A program made the translations under genes and the position numbers. A stretch of 64,000 bases of DNA from Lachnospiraceae bacterium AM93-12TA (GTDB lineage: Bacteria; Bacillota; Clostridia; Lachnospirales; Lachnospiraceae). The notes beneath the pieces are model-generated. The model had not been told where the DNA came from. It ran no database searches and worked only from the letters and a program-made list of their open reading frames with translations. Within the stretch, counting starts at the first letter, position 1. The number at the start of each line of letters is the position of its first letter. Positions 40,032 through 55,366 of the stretch are shown here, in pieces. The stretch spans positions 1 to 64,000 of the forward strand of contig JAQERH010000007.1 in assembly GCA_027698105.1 (NCBI GenBank), read 5' to 3'.

Positions 40032-41997
40032 CTATGCTTCTCCTGAATCTGAATCCGGTTTTTCAGGCTTGTCATTTTTATCTGCGCCTGTGTCCGGTTT
40101 CTCAGGCTTGTCCGGCTTTTCGGACGGCTCGCTGTTCTGTCCTGCATCCGATTCCGGCTTCTCTGGTTTCTCAGACGGCTTTTCAGACGGTTCATCCTTT
40201 CCTGAGTCTGTGTCTGTGTCCGGTTTCTCAGGCTTTCCGCCTGTTTCCCCATCTGTTCCTGCGTCTGGTTTTTCCACGGTTCCCCCGTCTGCGTCTCCAT
40301 TGGGATCTGCATCTGCGTCAGGCTTCTCCGATGGTCTGTCCACGCCTTCGCCTGCATCAGGCTTCTCCGGCCTGCTTCCTGTTCCTGAACCAGTTCCTGT
40401 ACCGGAACCAGAGCCAGAACCTGTACCTGCGTCTGGTTTTTCAGGCTTTACAGCCGGCTTTGCAGGCCTTATATTCTCCCGCTCGTCCTCATCTGCATCT
40501 GAAGATCCTGGCATCATAAAGGAGCGCTCTGCAATCAGAGGCGTCTTTCCCTGCTTAAAGGTCACCCGCAGAGTCAGATATTCTCCTGACACGTCTTCGT
40601 CATCACCAAAGGTGATGGTTCCTGTCAGAATTCCCTCCTTCAGGAGATTTCCGCTGATTTCTACATCCTTGTCCTGCACAGTTCCACCTTCTTCATAGCG
40701 CAGCTCCACAGACTGGTAGGAAAGGCCCAGCTCCTCGTCGAACGTGGCGGTAAACTCAATATAATCCCTTGAAATTTTATCTACTCTCAAGTCGATGGAA
40801 TTGTTGCTTGTAAAGCCATAAGCTACATCCATGACCACACGGTTTCCCGTCTCGTCCAGGTAGTAAAGCGTCAGCTTATACTTGGAATCCTCCTCCAGAT
40901 CCCTGAGAATCACCTCTGTGTCAGACGGATCCAGGTCATAGGTCTCCTCTGTCCCCTCCACGATTTTGGAATCATAGGTCACCTGTTCTGATTTCAGGCG
41001 GACCACTCCATAATGCATCAGAGGGTCTTCTACCCGGTAGAAAACTTCAAGGGCTGCCGGATAGGAGCGGACGCTGCGGATGTACATACTCTGGCGGCCA
41101 TTCACATCTGTACCGCCGATTCCTCCGGCTCCGCCTGCGCCTCCGTCTCCTCCGCTTCCGCCAGTTCCGCCGGTTCCTCCTGCGCCTCCGCTTCCGCCGG
41201 TTCCTCCTGCGCCGCCAAGTCCTCCGTCACCGCCGATTCCTCCGACGCCTCCGGTTCCGCCGATTCCTCCGGCTCCGCCGCGGCCTCCACGGCCGCCGCG
41301 TATGGTCAGTTCAATCACATCCGGCTGCATCTGGGCCTCAGCCTCAGCCAGGGCAATCCCCACGTTTCCGATTACCTTTGTCAGATCAATCTGCTTCTCC
41401 CCGTAGGCCAGCAAAAGCTCCGACAAATCCAGCTTCATGGTTCCGCTGGACACCACAGCAGGCTCTGCCGTCCTGACGTTCACTGCCTCGTTGACAAAAC
41501 GGGAATTTCCATTTTTGTCCCGCAGCACATACAGGTAATCCTCTGTGCTCACATGGCCGGTACTGTCTGTAATCTCATTTCCAGTCACCATGAAGGACTG
41601 ATCTCCCAGCTTGAAAAAGCTGCTTGTATCTAAATCTGTCACTGCCAGATACTCGTCAATGGACGTAATCTGTCCGCTTTCGTGAATCTGCCAGCCGTCG
41701 GCAAAAATCTTTAAAATTCCGCTGCTCTTCTCCATGGCTACAGAGCAGTCTCCCAGATCATAGGTCTGATTTCCCTCTTTCAGAAGGAAGCTGCCATTCC
41801 AGTTTTTCCGGATGTAGCCTTCCTCTGAAACCGGGATCATCCTGCTTCCCTCGTCAAAAATCACGCTGTCAGCAGCCACGGGATAAACCTGTGTGCCGCT
41901 CTGCATCACCCGGTAAATCCCGTATCCCATCATCCCCGCTGTTCCAAGGACCAGAATGCCGAACAGATTAAACATCAGCTTCGCTTTTTTATTCAGT

Positions 41998-42005
<8 letters not shown>
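40032..42005 (-). CDS. Signal-anchored surface protein with a Gly-Gly-X rod
   Basis: A 657-aa protein. A basic start and a membrane helix (about 11-33) precede a membrane-proximal beta domain (about 40-235) shared with its operon neighbours. A run of 21 uninterrupted Gly-Gly-X triplets lies at 237-299. Two FN3-like domains (about 305-500) follow, then a Pro/Lys/Asp/Gly-rich tail with EKPD repeats (about 510-657). The Gly-Gly-X run suggests a polyglycine-II rod. Its start overlaps the end of the preceding gene by 8 bases (ATGCGTAA). There is no wall-sorting motif or C-terminal helix. Confidence 0.85.
40035..40475 (-). repeat. EKPD-rich repeat tail of the 657-aa protein
   Basis: The coding sequence repeats units around EKPD, SEKP and PEKPDTD, interrupted by GSGTGSG, over about 145 residues. 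It encodes a highly charged, probably extended chain at the outer end of the protein. Confidence 0.75.
41109..41297 (-). repeat. 21 Gly-Gly-X triplet codons
   Basis: Nine-base units GGN-GGN-NNN repeat 21 times without interruption. X is R, R, A, I, T, V, I, D and so on. This is protein-coding periodicity within the 657-aa protein gene, not a non-coding satellite. Confidence 0.9.
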
Positions 42006-47856
<5,851 letters not shown>

Positions 47857-47892
47857 CTTCCAGACATAATCCTGGAATTCCAGAGGTGTTCC

Positions 47893-47895
47893 CTA
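47893..47895 (-). other. In-frame TAG codon splitting one long gene
   Basis: The minus-strand codons read LLDN-TAG-GTPLEFQDYVWKMQEE with no frame change. Both sides align with a continuous domain in the 657-aa protein (FFKLGDQSFMVTGN and following). A single CAG (Gln) to TAG change would explain it. Confidence 0.85.
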
Positions 47896-48312
47896 ATTGT
47901 CCAGCAGATACTTGTCTCCCTGGCGATTCATAACTGACTCAGATCCCAGGCTGTAGTAATTTAAAAGTCCTTTTTTCAGCTCATTGCACTCCACAATCAC
48001 GCCGTTATGAAAGGCGCTGATGGATTCATCTGCATAATGGATAAAGCTGTCGGCCGAAACCTCCTGCTTTTTTCCATACATATCCTTAAAGCTGATGGTT
48101 CCAGAATAGTTCTCTTTGTATCTGGTCCCTGCCTTGAAATACAGAGGCTTGGGCACAACTGCGCCACCCTCTCCATTTTCATAGGACAGCACATAGCCGT
48201 CTCCCCAAAAGGCAGAAGCTTTCTCCCCGTTTCTGAAAATCCCGAATGCCGCTGCCCCTCCAGCAATCAACAGTACCAGAATCATAATGGCTGTATAAAT
48301 TTTCTTACTCAT
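47893..48312 (-). CDS. Signal-anchored N-terminal part of the collagen-like surface protein
   Basis: A 139-aa frame. One membrane helix (about 5-27) is followed by the first half of the shared beta domain (WNGSF-like YSGTISF, then YYSLGSESVMNRQGDKYLLDN). It ends at TAG, after which the same frame stays open to 41998. It is almost surely the start of a protein of about 2104 aa. GGGGAG five bases before the ATG is a strong site, so this end is translated. If the stop is real and not suppressed, the product is a short anchored stub. It is the first gene of the operon. Confidence 0.75.
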   Translation of the reverse strand: MSKKIYTAIMILVLLIAGGAAAFGIFRNGEKASAFWGDGYVLSYENGEGGAVVPKPLYFKAGTRYKENYSGTISFKDMYGKKQEVSADSFIHYADESISAFHNGVIVECNELKKGLLNYYSLGSESVMNRQGDKYLLDN

Positions 48313-48354
48313 TTGTTCTCCCCTTATCCCATCTGTTGTAATTGAAATGCTTTA

Positions 48355-48385
48355 TTTTTACGCACGCAAACAGACAGACTGTCAA
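48355..48385 (-). promoter_or_regulatory. Candidate promoter of the ATPase/surface-protein operon
   Basis: A perfect -35 TTGACA (48380-48385) is followed after 19 bases by TAAAAA (48355-48360), 42 bases before the first ATG. The spacing is long. A T-rich stretch at 48430-48480 could hold another promoter. No operator was recognised. Confidence 0.35.
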
Positions 48386-48514
48386 CTTCCCGGCCTGCCT
48401 GAATCTAGTATTTTCCCTATAAAAGGAATTGCTTCCAATTTTTATACTATATATTTTACCGAAAAAATAAACCAAAATCAACATTTTTTTCCTTCTATTT
48501 CGATAAAAATACAA

Positions 48515-48557
48515 AAATCCCCTGAGGGCTGTTAAATCAACAGTCCCCAGGGGATTT
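48515..48557 (-). terminator. Terminator of the third oppA gene
   Basis: A stem AAATCCCCTG/CAGGGGATTT with further inner pairing (GGGCTGTT/AACAGTCC) is followed on the minus strand by TTGTATTTTTAT. It separates the opp cluster from the ATPase operon. Confidence 0.85.
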
Positions 48558-48593
48558 GTCATGTAAAAACTCTTATTTTATTCTTCTGAAAAC

Positions 48594-50282
48594 TTACTTA
48601 GCAGACTCGCCTACTGTTCCGTACATGAAGTACCAGTAACCGTATGGGGAGTGCCATGTTCCCTGAAGTTCTGGCTTCTGTAACCAGAAATCGTTCTGGT
48701 ATGCAATCGGAATCATAGCCATATCATTTAACAGAAGCTGCTCTGCCTCGTGGAGAAGCTGATAGTGCTCTGCCTTGTCAGCTGTCATTCTGGCCTTTGC
48801 AATCAGCTCGTCATACTCTGGATTGCTGTACTTACCATCGTTGTTTCCGTTATTTGTCTCAAGCAGGTTCAGCATGTTGGATGGATCATCGTAGTCATAT
48901 ACCCAGCCGTTTCTTGCGATATCATAGTCGCCGTTTCTTCTGGTTGGAGTGAAGGTTGCCCACTCAACAACCTTGATATCCATAGCGATTCCCAGCTCGC
49001 CCCATGCGCTCTGGAGATACTCTGCTAATGGCTTATGGTATCCAGCATCGTTTGTCATGTACTCGATAGCCGGGAAGCCCTCGCCGTTTGGATAACCTGC
49101 ATCTGCCAGAAGCTCTTTTGCCTTAGCCAGATCAGCCTCGAAATCATCTGTGTTAAAGAACTCGCCGTTCTCTGCGATTGTTACCTCTGCGAAGGAGGAT
49201 CCTGGCTCTGCGTCAGAAACGCCTGGGCCTACAAAGTTCTTAGCCGGAGAGTAAGTCCCCTGCATGATGGTATCTGCAATGTATGCACGATCCAGAGCAA
49301 GGCTTAATGCCTGACGAACCTTTACATCCTTAAAGTAATCTCTGTTCAGGTTCAGGCTGATATAGTAAGTTCCAAGAATCGGGTCTACACAGAACTCCGG
49401 ATTCTCTCTGAGGTTTGGAACCTCCTCTGTTGGAACGTCCTTAATGAACATAACCTCGCCTGCATTGTATGCGCTGTAGGCTGCGTTCATGTCCTCCATC
49501 AGGACAAACTTGATTGTATCTGCTGTAACTGCCTCTGCGTTCCAGTAGTTCTCGTTTCTCTCCATCAGGATATGGGAACCTGGAACCCACTCTTTAATCT
49601 TCATGGCGCCGTTGCACACATAAGTAGCCGGGTCAATTGCCCACGCCTCGCCGTTAGCCTCGATAGTAGCCTGGTTTACAGGGCTCAGAGTTGCAAAGGA
49701 GCAAATCTTATCAAAGTATACGCACGGATAGGAAAGCTCTACTACAAAAGTCTGGTCGTCAGGAGCAGATACTGCTAACGCATCCAGATCGCCTGCTGCT
49801 GCCTCATCGTAACCCTTTACCATGCAGAGAAGGTCATAGCCGTAAGGCGCTGCTGTCAGCGGATCTGCAACTCTCTTAAATGTATAAACGAAATCATTAG
49901 CTGTCAGCGGTGTGCCGTCGCTCCACTTTAAGCCGTCTCTTAAATGGAATGTATAGGTAAGTCCATCCTCGGAAACCTCCCAGGTCTCTGCCATTCCGCC
50001 GATGATATTGTTGTCCTTGTCAAAGTTTAACAGCGGCTCGAATAAGTGGATGATCATATTAGCTCCATCGATAGCGCTGTTTAACGCCGGGTCAATGGTC
50101 TCCGGATCTGGTCCAATCTCCACTACCAGGTTGTTCTCTCCGCCTGTTGCCTGAGCTGTCTGTCCGTCCTCGCTGGCAGCCGGCTTTGTCTCCTTAGCAT
50201 CGTTGCCACCGCCGCCGCAGCCAGATAAAACAGTTGTGGAAACCATGGCTGCTGCTAACATAAGCGCAAATTTCTTTTTCAT
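48594..50282 (-). CDS. oppA: Oligopeptide ABC transporter substrate-binding lipoprotein (third copy)
   Basis: A 562-aa SBP family 5 protein. A lipoprotein signal with lipobox LSGC (Cys about 22) is followed by DPETIDPALNSAIDGA, the conserved AETWEVSEDGLTYTFHLRDGLKWSDG block and the C-terminal AYQNDFWLQKPELQG region. It is held at the outer face of the membrane and delivers oligopeptides to OppBCDF. It is very close in sequence to the two copies upstream. It is last of the three and has its own terminator. Confidence 0.95.
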   Translation of the reverse strand: MKKKFALMLAAAMVSTTVLSGCGGGGNDAKETKPAASEDGQTAQATGGENNLVVEIGPDPETIDPALNSAIDGANMIIHLFEPLLNFDKDNNIIGGMAETWEVSEDGLTYTFHLRDGLKWSDGTPLTANDFVYTFKRVADPLTAAPYGYDLLCMVKGYDEAAAGDLDALAVSAPDDQTFVVELSYPCVYFDKICSFATLSPVNQATIEANGEAWAIDPATYVCNGAMKIKEWVPGSHILMERNENYWNAEAVTADTIKFVLMEDMNAAYSAYNAGEVMFIKDVPTEEVPNLRENPEFCVDPILGTYYISLNLNRDYFKDVKVRQALSLALDRAYIADTIMQGTYSPAKNFVGPGVSDAEPGSSFAEVTIAENGEFFNTDDFEADLAKAKELLADAGYPNGEGFPAIEYMTNDAGYHKPLAEYLQSAWGELGIAMDIKVVEWATFTPTRRNGDYDIARNGWVYDYDDPSNMLNLLETNNGNNDGKYSNPEYDELIAKARMTADKAEHYQLLHEAEQLLLNDMAMIPIAYQNDFWLQKPELQGTWHSPYGYWYFMYGTVGESAK

Positions 50283-50468
50283 AACATTCTCCTCCTTGAG
50301 ATTTTTCTGAAAAGCGCACAGCCAAAACTGGCGCTCAACCTCTTTTTCACTGTCTTTTAGTAAAGCACGAAACAGAAAAGATAGTTCAATAATACCACAG
50401 AATCAAAAATATGCAAGAACTTTTTTATTAATACATATTTTTCTGTATGCAGATACTAAATCTTCAAA

Positions 50469-50502
50469 AAAAGATCCGGGATTCTGTTTTCCCGGATCTT
50501 TT
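50469..50502 (-). terminator. Terminator of the second oppA gene
   Basis: A 12-bp perfect stem (AAAAGATCCGGG/CCCGGATCTTTT) with a 10-nt loop is followed by a T run on the minus strand. The rest of the 282-base gap to the third oppA is AT-rich with no gene. Confidence 0.85.
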
Positions 50503-50564
50503 CTGTAATTTTTTCACTTTCAAGAAAAAATTATCACTTTTTTCAGTTTTTTCTCTTCTTCTGT

Positions 50565-52229
50565 TTATTTTTCAACACTTCCGTACATGAAGTACCAGTA
50601 GCCGTATGGACTGTGGTAGGTTCCTTTCAGCTCCGGTTTCTGCAGCCAGAACTCGTTCTGCCATGCAATCGGAATCATGGCCATGTCGTTTAACAGAAGC
50701 TGTTCTGCCTCGTGAAGCAGCTGATAATGTTCTTCTCTGTCGGCAGTCTTTCTGGCTTTTTCAGTCAGGGCGTCGTATTTCGGATTGCTGTACTTACCGT
50801 CATTGTTTCCATTATTAGTCTCTAACAGATTCAAAATGTTGGACGGGTCGTCATAGTCATAGATCCAGCCATTTCTGGCGATATCATAATCTCCATTTCT
50901 TCTGGTCGGGGTAAAGGTTGCCCACTCAACGATCTTAATATCCATATTGATTCCCAGCTCTCCCCACGCGCTCTGCAGATACTCTGCCAGCGGCTTATGG
51001 TAGCCTGCATCGTTTGTCATATATTCAATCATCGGGAAGCCTTCGCCGCCTGGATAGCCTGCATCTGCCAGAAGCTCTTTCGCCTTGGCCAGGTCACCCT
51101 CAAAATCGTCTGTATGGAAAAATTCTCCGTAAGTCTCAATGGTCACATCTGAGAAGGAGGAACCTGGCTCTGCGTCAGAGATTCCAGGGCCTACGAAGTT
51201 CTTAGCCGGAGTATAAGTTCCCTGCATGATCGTGTCAGCAATGTACTGGCGATCCAGGGCAAGGCTTAATGCCTGGCGCACCTTTACATCCTTAAAGTAG
51301 TCTCTGTTCAGATTCAGGCTGATGTAGTAAGTTCCCAGAAGGGGCTCTACATGGAACTCTGGATTTTCCCGCAGGTTCGGAATTTCCTCTGTAGGCACGT
51401 CCTTGATAAACATAACCTCGCCTGCATTGTAGGCGCTGTAGGCTGCATTTGCATCCTCCATCAGAATAAACTTGATAGTATCTGCCGTTACAGCGTCTGC
51501 ATTCCAGTAATTCTCGTTCTTCTCCAGCAGGATATGGGAGCCTGGAACCCACTCCTTGATGTTCATGGAGCCGTTGCAGATGTAGGTGGCCGGGTCAATG
51601 GCCCACGCCTCACCATTGGCCTCGATGGTCGCCTGCTGTACCGGACTCAGTGTGGTGTAGGAACAGATCTTGTCAAAGTAAACGCACGGATGAGCCAGCT
51701 CTACTACAAATGTCTGATCGTCAGGAGCCGATACGCCCAGGGCGTCTACATCTCCGGCTGCCGCCTCGTCATAGCCCTTTACCATACAAAGAAGGTCATA
51801 GCCGTAAGGTGCGGCTGTCATCGGATCTGCTACACGTTTAAAGGTGTACACGAAATCATTGGCTGTCAGAGGAGAGCCATCACTCCATTTTAAGCCATCT
51901 CTTAAATGGAAGGTGTAGGTAAGTCCATCCTCTGAAACCTCCCATGTCTCCGCCATTCCTCCCACGATATTGCAGTCTTTGTCAAAGCTCAGCAGCGGCT
52001 CAAACAGATGGAGCAGCATAATCGCGCCGTCACTGGCGCTGTTTAACGCCGGGTCGATAGTCTCCGGATCTGGTCCAATCTCCACTACCAGGTGGTTTCC
52101 CTCTTCTCCTGCCTGAACTGCCTGGCTTCCCTCACCCCCATTTGGTTTGGAGTCATTTCCTCCGCAGCCTGACAGCAGGGCTGATGACAGCATCGCCGCT
52201 GCCATCACAAGTGCAAATTTCTTTTTCAT
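50565..52229 (-). CDS. oppA: Oligopeptide ABC transporter substrate-binding lipoprotein (second copy)
   Basis: A 554-aa SBP family 5 lipoprotein with lipobox LSGC. It has the same blocks as its neighbours, but variable stretches occur in the ligand-facing regions (for example AHPCVYFDKICSYTTLSPVQ against SYPCVYFDKICSFATLSPVN). The frame is open 15 codons further up, but MKKKFALVM at 52229 begins the lipoprotein signal and has an AGGAGG-type site, so it is the start. It is flanked by terminators, so the three copies may be expressed at different levels. Confidence 0.94.
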   Translation of the reverse strand: MKKKFALVMAAAMLSSALLSGCGGNDSKPNGGEGSQAVQAGEEGNHLVVEIGPDPETIDPALNSASDGAIMLLHLFEPLLSFDKDCNIVGGMAETWEVSEDGLTYTFHLRDGLKWSDGSPLTANDFVYTFKRVADPMTAAPYGYDLLCMVKGYDEAAAGDVDALGVSAPDDQTFVVELAHPCVYFDKICSYTTLSPVQQATIEANGEAWAIDPATYICNGSMNIKEWVPGSHILLEKNENYWNADAVTADTIKFILMEDANAAYSAYNAGEVMFIKDVPTEEIPNLRENPEFHVEPLLGTYYISLNLNRDYFKDVKVRQALSLALDRQYIADTIMQGTYTPAKNFVGPGISDAEPGSSFSDVTIETYGEFFHTDDFEGDLAKAKELLADAGYPGGEGFPMIEYMTNDAGYHKPLAEYLQSAWGELGINMDIKIVEWATFTPTRRNGDYDIARNGWIYDYDDPSNILNLLETNNGNNDGKYSNPKYDALTEKARKTADREEHYQLLHEAEQLLLNDMAMIPIAWQNEFWLQKPELKGTYHSPYGYWYFMYGSVEK

Positions 52230-52429
52230 CCTATTCCTCCTTATATCTTTGGGAAAAATGGCTATTAACGCCATCCCCTATTTTCTCCGCTCTCTCATCA
52301 CTTTGAAAAATCATATCTGCTCTAATAATAGCATATAATTCTGAATTGTACAATAATATTTTTTGAATTATTACATTTTTCTTCTTAATTTTACAAAAAT
52401 ATATGTTAATTTAATCACAATATACAAAA

Positions 52430-52470
52430 AATCCTCTTTCAAGTGCCATGTCGACACTCGAAAGAGGATT
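52430..52470 (-). terminator. Terminator of the first oppA gene
   Basis: An 11-bp perfect outer stem (AATCCTCTTTC/GAAAGAGGATT) with an inner AGTG/CACT pairing is followed by TTTTTT on the minus strand. Confidence 0.85.
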
Positions 52471-52501
52471 CTGATTCTGTTTCCAGACGATTATACAATT
52501 T

Positions 52502-54214
52502 TTAGTTGGATGCTTCTGTCTCAGCCTCTGCAGGCGCTGCTTCTTCCGTCTGGCCTGCTTCACCATAGGAAGCATACATGAAATACCAGTAACCGTACGG
52601 AGAATGCCAGGTTCCCTGAAGCTCTGGCTTCTGAAGCCAGAAATCATTATTATAGGCAATCGGAATCATACCCATATCATTTAACAGAAGCTGCTCTGCC
52701 TCGTGAAGCAGCTGATAGTGCTCTGCCTTGTCTACTGTCTCTCTGGCGCTGGCAATCAGGGCATCGTACTCTGGATTGTTATATCTTCCATCATTGTTTC
52801 CGTTTGTGGACTCAAACAGGTTCAGCATGTTGGACGGATCATCGTAATCATATACCCATCCGTTTCTTGCGATATCATAGTCGCCGTTTCTTCTGGTTGG
52901 AGTGAAGGATGCCCACTCAATAATCTTAATCTCTGTATTGACACCCAGCTCGCCCCATGCACTCTGCAGATACTCTGCTAACGGCTTATTGTAGCCTGCA
53001 TCATTTGTCATGTACTCGATCATCGGGAAGCCCTCGCCGTCTGGATAGCCGGCATCTGCCAGAAGCTCTTTTGCCTTAGCCAGGTCTCCTTCAAAATCAT
53101 CAACATGGAAAAATTCTCCGTACTCTGCAATGGTAGTATCCTGGAAAGAGGATCCTGCCTCTGCGTCGGACACGCCTGGGCCTACAAAGTTCTTAGCCGG
53201 AGAGTAAGTTCCCTGCATGATGGTATCTGCAATGTACTGACGATCCAGAGCAAGGCTTAATGCCTGGCGAACCTTCGGATCCTGGAAATATTCTCTCTCC
53301 AGATTCAGGCTCACATAGTAGGTTCCCAGAATCGGAGCTACATGGAATTCCGGATCTTCTCTCAGATTTGGAATTTCCTCTGTGGGAACGTCTCTGCTGA
53401 ACATAACCTCGCCTGTCTTATATGCGCTGTAAGCTGCGTTCATATCCTCCATCAGGACAAACTTGATGGTATCTGCTGTAACTGCCTCAGCGTTCCAGTA
53501 GTTCTCGTTTTTCTCCATCAGGATATGAGAGCCTGGAACCCACTCCTTGATCTTCATGGAGCCGTTGCACACATAGGTAGCCGGGTCAATTGCCCAGGAC
53601 TCGCCGTTGGCTTCGATAGTAGCCTGATTTACCGGGCTTAAAGCTGCGAAGGCACAGATCTTGTCAAAGTATACACAAGGATAGGAAAGCTCTACCACAA
53701 AGGTCTGGGCATCTGGAGCAGACACTGCCAGAGCATCCACATTTCCATTCTCAGCCTCGTCGTAGCCCTTTATCATACACAGCAGATCGTGGCCGTAAGG
53801 TGCAGCTGTCATCGGATCTGCCATTCTCTTAAAAGTATATACGAAATCCTCTGATGTAAATTCAGAACCGTCGCTCCACTTTAAGCCGTCTCTTAAATGG
53901 AATGTATAGGTAAGGCCGTCCTCTGAAACCTCCCAGGTCTCTGCCATTCCGCCAATTACATTGTTGTCCTTGTCAATGTTTAACAGCGGCTCGAATAAGT
54001 GGATAATCATGTTGGACGCGTCGATGGCGCTGTTTAACGCCGGATCCATGGTCTCTGGATCTGGTCCTAACTGAACTACCAGGTTATTTCCTTCTGCTGT
54101 TACAGCGCCTGCATTTCCTGCATCTGCGCCATTGTCCTTGCTTCCTCCGCAGCCGGACAGCACAGTTGTGGAAACCATGGCCGCTGCCAGGAGAAGTGCG
54201 AACTTCTTTTTCAT
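52502..54214 (-). CDS. oppA: Oligopeptide ABC transporter substrate-binding lipoprotein (first copy)
   Basis: A 570-aa SBP family 5 lipoprotein (lipobox LSGC) with all family blocks and an extra Ala/Glu-rich tail (EEAAPAEAETEASN) not present in the other copies. It is the first oppA after oppF. The 90-base gap from oppF holds a GCCTCTC/GAGAGG hairpin but no clear terminator, so it is probably transcribed with oppBCDF. An AGGAGG-type site precedes the ATG. Confidence 0.95.
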   Translation of the reverse strand: MKKKFALLLAAAMVSTTVLSGCGGSKDNGADAGNAGAVTAEGNNLVVQLGPDPETMDPALNSAIDASNMIIHLFEPLLNIDKDNNVIGGMAETWEVSEDGLTYTFHLRDGLKWSDGSEFTSEDFVYTFKRMADPMTAAPYGHDLLCMIKGYDEAENGNVDALAVSAPDAQTFVVELSYPCVYFDKICAFAALSPVNQATIEANGESWAIDPATYVCNGSMKIKEWVPGSHILMEKNENYWNAEAVTADTIKFVLMEDMNAAYSAYKTGEVMFSRDVPTEEIPNLREDPEFHVAPILGTYYVSLNLEREYFQDPKVRQALSLALDRQYIADTIMQGTYSPAKNFVGPGVSDAEAGSSFQDTTIAEYGEFFHVDDFEGDLAKAKELLADAGYPDGEGFPMIEYMTNDAGYNKPLAEYLQSAWGELGVNTEIKIIEWASFTPTRRNGDYDIARNGWVYDYDDPSNMLNLFESTNGNNDGRYNNPEYDALIASARETVDKAEHYQLLHEAEQLLLNDMGMIPIAYNNDFWLQKPELQGTWHSPYGYWYFMYASYGEAGQTEEAAPAEAETEASN

Positions 54215-54304
54215 AATGTCTTCCTCCTCAGGTCGTAAAAATGTTATAACATGAATTCACCTCTCCGCCGGACAGCAGAGAGGCAAACTGTTTCACTATT
54301 TAGT

Positions 54305-55366
54305 TTAGTTGATTTTATCTAAGTGGTGGCAGGCTGCGTAATGGCCCTTGGAAACCTCACGCCACTCCGGCGCCTTCTCAGCACAAAGCTCAGTGGCGTA
54401 GGGGCATCTGGTCCTGAAGGTACAGCCGCTGGGCGGATTCACCGGGCTTGGTACGTCTCCGCTTAACACAATACGCTTAGACTCCCTGCTTGTCTTTGGA
54501 TCTGCAATCGGAATCGCAGAAATCAGGCTCTTGGTATAAGGGTGAACGCTGTGGAAGGTCAGCTCATAGCTGTCAGCTAACTCTACCAGCTTACCCAGAT
54601 ACATAACGCCGATACGGTTGGAAATATGCTTTACAATGGACAGATCATGGGCAATAAACAGATAAGTTAAGCCCATTTCCTGCTGAAGCTCCTCAAACAT
54701 ATTTACTACCTGTGCCTGAATGGACACGTCAAGGGCAGATACCGGCTCATCGCAGACAATGAACTCCGGATCTACAGCCAGAGCGCGGGCAATGCCGACA
54801 CGCTGTCTCTGTCCGCCGGAGAACTCATGAGGATAGCGGTTGGCGTGCTCGGAGTTTAATCCTACACGCTCCAGCATCCTGATAATTCTCTCCTGGCGCT
54901 CCTTTTTGTTGGAAGCCAGCTTATGGATGTCAATGGCTTCTCCTACAATATCAGCAACCGTCATACGCGGATCCAGACTGGCGTAGGGATCCTGGAATAC
55001 GATCTGCATCTTTCTGCGGTATGGAAGCATATTGACCTTTGTCTTATGGCCGAACTGAACCTCTCCCTTTTCATTTAAGACAGGCTGTCCGTTCTCATCA
55101 GTCAGCGGCACATCTCCGCTGTCAAAAATAGTCGTTCCATCATAAGTAATGCGGCCGCTGGTCGGCTCATAAAGGCGCAGCAGGGTACGTCCTGTGGTAG
55201 TCTTTCCACAGCCAGACTCTCCTACCAGTCCCAGAGTCTCTCCTTTATTAATAAAGAAAGAAACATCGTCTACAGCCTTTACCACTTTTTTCTCGAAAAG
55301 CTTTCCGCTGGCAACAGGGAAATGCTGTTTTAAGTGCTCGATTTCAAGCAGCTTCTTGTTTTCCAT
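54305..55366 (-). CDS. oppF: Oligopeptide ABC transporter ATP-binding protein
   Basis: A 353-aa ABC ATPase: Walker A GESGCGKTTTGR, Q-loop QIVFQDPYASLDPRMT, signature FSGGQRQRVGIARAL and Walker B FIVCDEPVSALD. A C-terminal oligopeptide-transporter domain has the Cys cluster typical of OppD/OppF (CTFRTRCPYATELC). A roughly 25-residue insert after the first beta strands (DENGQPVLNEKGEVQFG) is unusual for OppF. Its ATG overlaps the oppD stop by one base. Confidence 0.95.
   Translation of the reverse strand: MENKKLLEIEHLKQHFPVASGKLFEKKVVKAVDDVSFFINKGETLGLVGESGCGKTTTGRTLLRLYEPTSGRITYDGTTIFDSGDVPLTDENGQPVLNEKGEVQFGHKTKVNMLPYRRKMQIVFQDPYASLDPRMTVADIVGEAIDIHKLASNKKERQERIIRMLERVGLNSEHANRYPHEFSGGQRQRVGIARALAVDPEFIVCDEPVSALDVSIQAQVVNMFEELQQEMGLTYLFIAHDLSIVKHISNRIGVMYLGKLVELADSYELTFHSVHPYTKSLISAIPIADPKTSRESKRIVLSGDVPSPVNPPSGCTFRTRCPYATELCAEKAPEWREVSKGHYAACHHLDKIN

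Noticed and set aside
41109-41297. Regular short repeats that look like a tandem satellite or CRISPR-like array
   Set aside because: They are 9-base coding units for Gly-Gly-X in frame with the 657-aa protein; there are no spacers and no cas genes.
47893-47895. TAG read as pyrrolysine or a reassigned codon
   Set aside because: TAG serves as a normal stop elsewhere in the window (for example the ABC ATPase at 63183), and no pyl genes are in view; a point change is simpler.
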